Program-made: the position numbers and the translations under genes
Part shown: positions 33,594 through 38,132 of the stretch, one piece after another
Numbering within the stretch: the first letter of the stretch is position 1
How the letters are laid out: each line of letters opens with the position of its first letter
DNA from: Vulcanimicrobiia bacterium
GTDB taxonomy: Bacteria > Vulcanimicrobiota > Vulcanimicrobiia > Vulcanimicrobiales > Vulcanimicrobiaceae
NCBI GenBank assembly: GCA_025934645.1
Contig: JAICWY010000018.1
Coordinates: 1-38,132 of the forward strand
Length of the DNA: 38,132 nucleotides
Direction: 5' to 3'
The notes under the pieces: model-generated
What the model was told of the DNA's origin: nothing
The model's database searches: none
What the model saw: only the letters and a program-made list of their open reading frames with translations

Positions 33594-36218
33594 TTATCCT
33601 ACGAGACCTCGTTTTCGGGCGACGCTTAGTGCCTCATGGCGTCCGCTGCACCCAAGTTTCTTAATGACGTTCTGAATGTGCGCTTGAACAGTGTAGACAC
33701 TCCGACCGGTCTCGAGCGCAATGTCCTTTGGACTTTGGCCTTGCGCGAGGGCCGTCAGGATGGAGCGCTCAGAGGGGGTGAGAAGCATATCGCCTTCCGG
33801 TTGCTCGGCGAGGCAACGCGCGACTGCCCCTTGCAAGACTCGGGCTATGCCGCCATAACCGACGCTATGAAGGCTCGCCAGTGCTTCGGTAACCTCATCA
33901 CCGCCCGGCGCCTTACACGCCCTGATGACGGCGACAACCGCATCACGTACCGCACTTACCGGCGGCCCATCGATAATTGGTCGACGACCCAAGATCCGGG
34001 CCGCAAGCGCCACGCGCCCGCACAGCGCCTGGGCTACCGCGCAAAGTAAACGCGCGATTTCAGCCTGACGTTGGCCATAAAGATAGTCGAAGTCTTGTTC
34101 GGCTATGTCATCGATGACACGTGCGCTAATCTCGACTGCGCTCTCTCTGGCACCGGCGGCGGCAGCATAAATAGATTGAATTGCACCATTAAACGCGCGG
34201 TCAAAGTTATAAAAACTCCGGTCTGCGACCGTCGACATCTGCCGGTGAGCTTCTTCAAAGTTGCCCTGCCATGCGCACATCATGGCGCGCGCCGGAACAA
34301 TATAGAATAACCGGCTCGTATCGGATGTCGCAACCGAAGCAAACTGCTGTTCTAACGCGGGAAGACGGTCGGCGTTACCTCTGCGCACTTCCGCGTTAAT
34401 AAGCTGAAGTAAGGATGTCTGCATTGAAAAACGGTCGCCCGCTTTGGACGCCGCGTTTATCGCTTGCTGGGCGTACCAAACATATTTCGTTACGTCATCT
34501 TCGTAAAGTGCGAAGGCTGTCGCTAGACCGCCAAGCGCAACAGCCGCGACCAGATATACGCCTTGGTTTGCGGCGAGAGACTGCGCACGAGAGTAATAGG
34601 ATTCGACTCGTTCGAGCGGCATCTTGAGCGCCATCGAAGCGATGCCGAGTCGATGAAAAAGCCTGGCACGAAGCTCATCGGAATCTACCGTAGACGCGAA
34701 TAACTCGGTCTCTGCAATCGCCTTTTCCGCTTCTTCGACGCGCCCCGTAACGGCATAAGCCGCGGCCAGCCAACTGATGATACTTGCCTTCGTGGCTTCA
34801 TGTAATTGCAAACCGGTCAAAGGTTCTAGCAATGCGATGATGTCTTTGCCCTGGTTAAAGAGGATTGCGCTCAATTTGGCGGACAGCTCTGCGGAGAGCG
34901 CATTATCTTTTGCGTGACTTATCGCACGTCCGAAAAGCGACTCTGCCCTATCGAAGCGACCCGCGCTGGCCTCTTTCGCTGCGCGAAGAGCTAAAATCGT
35001 TGGATGCGATGCGCGTGCCTCGTAAGGTAAGGCGCCGATGGCCACGCTTACGACGTCCTCGTGCGCCTGTTCCACGAGTGCAAATCCACGGCTTTCCAAA
35101 AGGCGCAAAATCTCGGAATCCGCACCGGCGTCGGCATAAATTGATAACGCGGCTTCCGGTTTACCGACGTTTTCCAACGCCTCAGCCACGCGCCTGCGCA
35201 TTGCATCTACCGCGGCATCGCCCTCAAGCTCCAGCTGGTGTTGCAAGAACGCGCGAAAGAGATCGTGGCATCTATAAACGCCGGGCCGATCAGGATAAAT
35301 GAAGGCGACGCGGTCGCGTAAACTTTCGACGATCGCACGCGCTTTTCTATAGCCCGCAGATCGAAGCACTTCAAGGTCGATCTCCGGCAGGTACCCTATA
35401 AAATGTAAAAGGTCCCTTTCATCGTCGCCCAGTGCTTGGTACACTTGCTCGGCTAGATATCGGTAAACCATTTCGCGCGTGTTTGCGGAAATGTTCCTCA
35501 AGTCAATCGAGCGAGTCGAAGTACGCAGCGCGAAACTGAGCGCAGTTGGCCATCCTTCCGTCATCGAAAGTATGTCCGTCAATTCTTCGTCGCGAACACC
35601 AACTCGCGATGCCCTTGCAGCTTGTCGCGCCTCATCGAGTGTGAACCGCAAGTCCTGTTCGTCAACGTTGAGATCCATTTCGCCGTAAGCAAGCCACGTT
35701 CCGACCGGCAAATCCAATGTGGAACGTGAGGCAATAACCCAACGCGTGCGTCCCTGCGTTCTCTGAATCAGGGAAATGACGAACTTCGTGATTTCCGGAT
35801 CTGACTCGCCGATGTGCAGATCATCGATGGCGACAACGCCCGAGAATGTCTTTATGTGCGCATGCATCCACATCGCGAGATCGGTGCCGGGCGTCCTCGA
35901 CGAGCAGCTTTTTTCATACGCGATCGAAACCGTCTTCCGGGCATCCGGCGCGACCTCGTGAACGGCATCGGCAAAGCCTCGGATGAAGCCAAGCAGCGTG
36001 GAGTGTTCATCACGCACGTCATACCGAACATGAGTCTCACTCACCGTAGAGAGATACTCCCGAAGTGCTACAGACTTTCCGTATCCGGCCGGGGCAATGA
36101 TTAATACAATCCGCTGTGTAGCAGCAGACTGAATTCGCTCGACGACGCGCGGCCGGTGAATCGGGGTGAATACTCCACCCGTTTCGATTCTGCCATCAGC
36201 CGCAACAGGCCGGATCAT
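33594..36218 (-). CDS. MalT-like LuxR-family transcriptional regulator with ATPase domain (first of pair)
   Basis: The 874-residue regulator has an N-terminal STAND-type ATPase with Walker A APAGYGKS (42-49) and Walker B VVAIDDLH (about 128-135), a winged-helix-like region around MVYRYLAEQVYQALGDDERDLL, a long helical TPR-like sensor domain (about 350-780) and a C-terminal LuxR helix-turn-helix (LTPSERSILTALAQGQSPKDIA, then VYTVQAHIQNVIKKLGCSGR). MalT-type proteins bind an inducer in the TPR domain and then activate transcription. The start overlaps the stop of the second regulator by four bases (36215-36218). It lies upstream of the repeat peptide and HD-GYP genes on the same strand. Base composition looks less GC-rich than most of the window. 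Confidence 0.88.
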   Translation of the reverse strand: MIRPVAADGRIETGGVFTPIHRPRVVERIQSAATQRIVLIIAPAGYGKSVALREYLSTVSETHVRYDVRDEHSTLLGFIRGFADAVHEVAPDARKTVSIAYEKSCSSRTPGTDLAMWMHAHIKTFSGVVAIDDLHIGESDPEITKFVISLIQRTQGRTRWVIASRSTLDLPVGTWLAYGEMDLNVDEQDLRFTLDEARQAARASRVGVRDEELTDILSMTEGWPTALSFALRTSTRSIDLRNISANTREMVYRYLAEQVYQALGDDERDLLHFIGYLPEIDLEVLRSAGYRKARAIVESLRDRVAFIYPDRPGVYRCHDLFRAFLQHQLELEGDAAVDAMRRRVAEALENVGKPEAALSIYADAGADSEILRLLESRGFALVEQAHEDVVSVAIGALPYEARASHPTILALRAAKEASAGRFDRAESLFGRAISHAKDNALSAELSAKLSAILFNQGKDIIALLEPLTGLQLHEATKASIISWLAAAYAVTGRVEEAEKAIAETELFASTVDSDELRARLFHRLGIASMALKMPLERVESYYSRAQSLAANQGVYLVAAVALGGLATAFALYEDDVTKYVWYAQQAINAASKAGDRFSMQTSLLQLINAEVRRGNADRLPALEQQFASVATSDTSRLFYIVPARAMMCAWQGNFEEAHRQMSTVADRSFYNFDRAFNGAIQSIYAAAAGARESAVEISARVIDDIAEQDFDYLYGQRQAEIARLLCAVAQALCGRVALAARILGRRPIIDGPPVSAVRDAVVAVIRACKAPGGDEVTEALASLHSVGYGGIARVLQGAVARCLAEQPEGDMLLTPSERSILTALAQGQSPKDIALETGRSVYTVQAHIQNVIKKLGCSGRHEALSVARKRGLVG

Positions 36219-38132
36219 AGCTCGCTTGCCTTACGCGCCGGCAAAGGTGCATCCTGCTCGGGACGCGAGTCAAGCATCCCCATGCGCCGCGCCATCGCCA
36301 ACGCCTCCTGTCGTCCACTGCATCCCAATCTCTCCACTGCGCGCTGGATCAAAGTCCGAACCGTGTGGACACTCCGCCCTGTTGAGAATGCGATTTGCTT
36401 TGGCGAGCATCCCAAGTCCAGTGCGCGTAAGATTGCGGCTTCCGCCGGCGACAAAGGGACATTTTGCTCGCAAGTGACGAATTTAGGTAATGCTGCATCA
36501 AGAACCGCTGCTATACCGCCGCGTCCCGCTTCGCGCATCCCTTCCGCCGCCGCGCGAACGTCGCTTTTATTAAGACGACCGGACGATTGAACCACAGACT
36601 GCGCCAAACTTTGCAGAGGCTTCGTATAGGCCGTAACAACGATGGATGGCTGTAGGAGAAGCTCGCGCGCACGGTGCGGTTGCTTTCCATAGGCATAGAC
36701 AATCACGGCAATAAGACGCGCAACCTCCGCGCACGCCTTTGCGTGAAGGGTCGCGAAGCCGCCACTTCTTAGTTGCAGCGATACGTCATCGCATAATGGG
36801 ACAGCCAGTTGGGTTCTTCCGGCGCTTAACGCGTATAGCGCACGCATTGAGGTATTCAGGACCTTGTCGAAGCTACAACTGTTTTTCGACGATCCGATGA
36901 AATCGTAGGCGTCCTCGAAACGCCCATCAACCGCCGCGAACATTGCCCGGCATGCTGCCGTCCACCCACTCCGCCCGAGCCCGTGAATCTTCCACTGCCC
37001 AAGCTGCTCGAAAAAGCGTGCGGCGCGATCAAACTCCCCTAGATCGCAGTACGCGTTTATAACGCGAACTAGTGCGCTTTCCATCGAGAAGGCGTCGCCC
37101 GCCTTTTCGGCAGCCGCAAGGGCCTTCTCCCCGATAACAGCCCGGCCCTCATAGTCATCGTGATAGACAACGCGTATTTCAGCGAGCGCGCCTATTGCGG
37201 CAGTACTTGTAACGAAATACCCGCCCCTATCTGCTACCGCAATGGCCTGATGAAAAAATGCTTCAACTTCTTCAAGCGGCTTCAGAAGCGCATACGCCGC
37301 TATACCGCACCGGTGATATAATCGCGCACGTTCTAAGTCCGATTCTACTTCAACCGCAAGGCGGCAAGCCACAGGGAAAAGGGCCATTGCTTCCGTCTCG
37401 CGCCCATTTAAGGCATGCGATGCGAGTAGATACCCGATGGCCGTCGCTTGCATATCAACCGGCAGATCGGCAAGGCTAAGCGTGTTTAAAACAGACGATA
37501 CATCACGGACCTGCTCGAACCACAAATTTGCCTGGCGCAGTTTTATGTGCGCTGTAGTAAGCGGATCCTGCGCAACATCGGTCGCAGCTGTTAAGAGCTT
37601 CTCCGCGCGATCGAAATGACCGCGGTTCTTCTCAATGGACGCGCGGATCAGTAAGATTGCCGGGTCGCCGTTAGCGATGGCTTGCGGGAGAACTTCAATG
37701 GCGGCTGACGCGGCATCGGACAATCCCGTATCTAGCAGCTCAAACCCCATCCCCGCAAGGATATCGCGGACTTCATCTATGGCTCTCAACCTCGCGTAAA
37801 TACGTAATGCGGCTGCTATACATCCGTAATCACGCAAGACTTGGGCAACTTTATATTGTACCGCTGAGCATATCGCACCGCCCATGCGTTCAACCTGGTA
37901 CTGCAAAAACTCACGGAACAGGTCGTGGCAGCGGTATGTGCGCTCTCCTTCGATACTCAGGAACGCCGTGCGCTTGCGAAGTTGTTCGAGGAGTGCATAT
38001 GCGTCGGGGAAACCTGCCGCAACCAAAAGCTCAACGTCGATCACCGGCATGTAAGCCGCAAGATGTAGCAGCTGGCGCTCTACGTCGCTGAGCTGTTCGT
38101 ACACTTGCTCGGCCAGGTAGCGGTACACCATC
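36215..38132 (-). CDS. MalT-like LuxR-family regulator, C-terminal part (cut by window edge)
   Basis: At least 638 residues are visible and the reading frame is open at the right edge, so the ATPase domain with its Walker motifs lies beyond it. The visible part begins at the MVYRYLAEQVYEQLSDVERQLLH segment, which is internal in the paralogue next door, then the YRCHDLFREFLQYQ segment, the TPR-like domain and the LuxR helix-turn-helix (LSPAEAAILRALDLGCSPKQIA, then VRTLIQRAVERLGCSGRQEAL). It is clearly a tandem paralogue of the downstream regulator and is translationally coupled to it by ATGA. The Met at 38131 is internal and not the true start. Confidence 0.87.
   Translation of the reverse strand, partial: MVYRYLAEQVYEQLSDVERQLLHLAAYMPVIDVELLVAAGFPDAYALLEQLRKRTAFLSIEGERTYRCHDLFREFLQYQVERMGGAICSAVQYKVAQVLRDYGCIAAALRIYARLRAIDEVRDILAGMGFELLDTGLSDAASAAIEVLPQAIANGDPAILLIRASIEKNRGHFDRAEKLLTAATDVAQDPLTTAHIKLRQANLWFEQVRDVSSVLNTLSLADLPVDMQATAIGYLLASHALNGRETEAMALFPVACRLAVEVESDLERARLYHRCGIAAYALLKPLEEVEAFFHQAIAVADRGGYFVTSTAAIGALAEIRVVYHDDYEGRAVIGEKALAAAEKAGDAFSMESALVRVINAYCDLGEFDRAARFFEQLGQWKIHGLGRSGWTAACRAMFAAVDGRFEDAYDFIGSSKNSCSFDKVLNTSMRALYALSAGRTQLAVPLCDDVSLQLRSGGFATLHAKACAEVARLIAVIVYAYGKQPHRARELLLQPSIVVTAYTKPLQSLAQSVVQSSGRLNKSDVRAAAEGMREAGRGGIAAVLDAALPKFVTCEQNVPLSPAEAAILRALDLGCSPKQIAFSTGRSVHTVRTLIQRAVERLGCSGRQEALAMARRMGMLDSRPEQDAPLPARKASEL

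Overview
The window comes from a GC-rich, double-membraned bacterium. It carries a TonB-dependent outer-membrane receptor, type IV prepilin-like genes, tightly overlapping genes and few strong Shine-Dalgarno sites. There is no rRNA, tRNA or phylogenetic marker. The style recalls Candidatus Eremiobacterota (WPS-2/Vulcanimicrobiota), but that placement is a guess from gene content only.

Layout. 1-203: a 55-bp tandem repeat that folds into hairpins with GGA loops and ends in a terminator-like stem and T tract, directly before a prepilin gene. 204-1381 (+): prepilin and a second pilin-like protein. 1374-2144 (-): alpha/beta hydrolase. 2184-3107 (+): EamA exporter. 3147-5225 (+): DUF3311 protein, sodium:solute symporter, RidA-like protein. 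5215-9101 (-): benzoate/2-aminobenzoate-type CoA ligase, acyl-CoA dehydrogenase, enoyl-CoA hydratase, small exported protein. 9145-12197 (+): unknown membrane protein, GT39-like glycosyltransferase, GNAT. 12194-13386 (-): hicAB toxin-antitoxin and two small membrane proteins in a more AT-rich pocket. 13483-19504 (-): SDR, fused flavin monooxygenase/old-yellow-enzyme protein, exonuclease III, O-methyltransferase, PYROXD2-like oxidoreductase. 19530-21163 (+): a second DUF3311/symporter pair. 21220-22101 (-): double zinc ribbon protein and a DUF962/Mpo1-like protein. 22210-25957 (+): M20 amidohydrolase, Tag-like glycosylase, S9 peptidase. 25915-31741 (-): response regulator, histidine kinase, TonB receptor, small membrane protein. 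31788-32228 (-): unknown. 32331-38132 (-): HD-GYP phosphodiesterase, a 35-residue repeat peptide, and two tandem MalT/LuxR-type regulators, the second cut by the window edge.

Function. The genes at 3147-8757 and 13483-16481 fit aerobic degradation of 2-aminobenzoate (or salicylate) through its CoA thioester: uptake by the symporter, activation by the ligase, dearomatisation by the monooxygenase/reductase fusion, then beta-oxidation-like steps by SDR, hydratase and dehydrogenase, with a RidA-like protein suggesting an enamine/imine intermediate. The pathway is split by about 4.7 kb of unrelated genes.

The two most novel items are (1) the GGA-loop hairpin array at 24-202, built like a CsrA/Rsm-type sponge RNA or leader, and (2) a small gene at 33357-33464 encoding three copies of a nine-residue motif. 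In (2) the eight conserved codons differ only at third positions, which points to selection on the peptide. It lies between a pair of MalT-like regulators and an HD-GYP protein.
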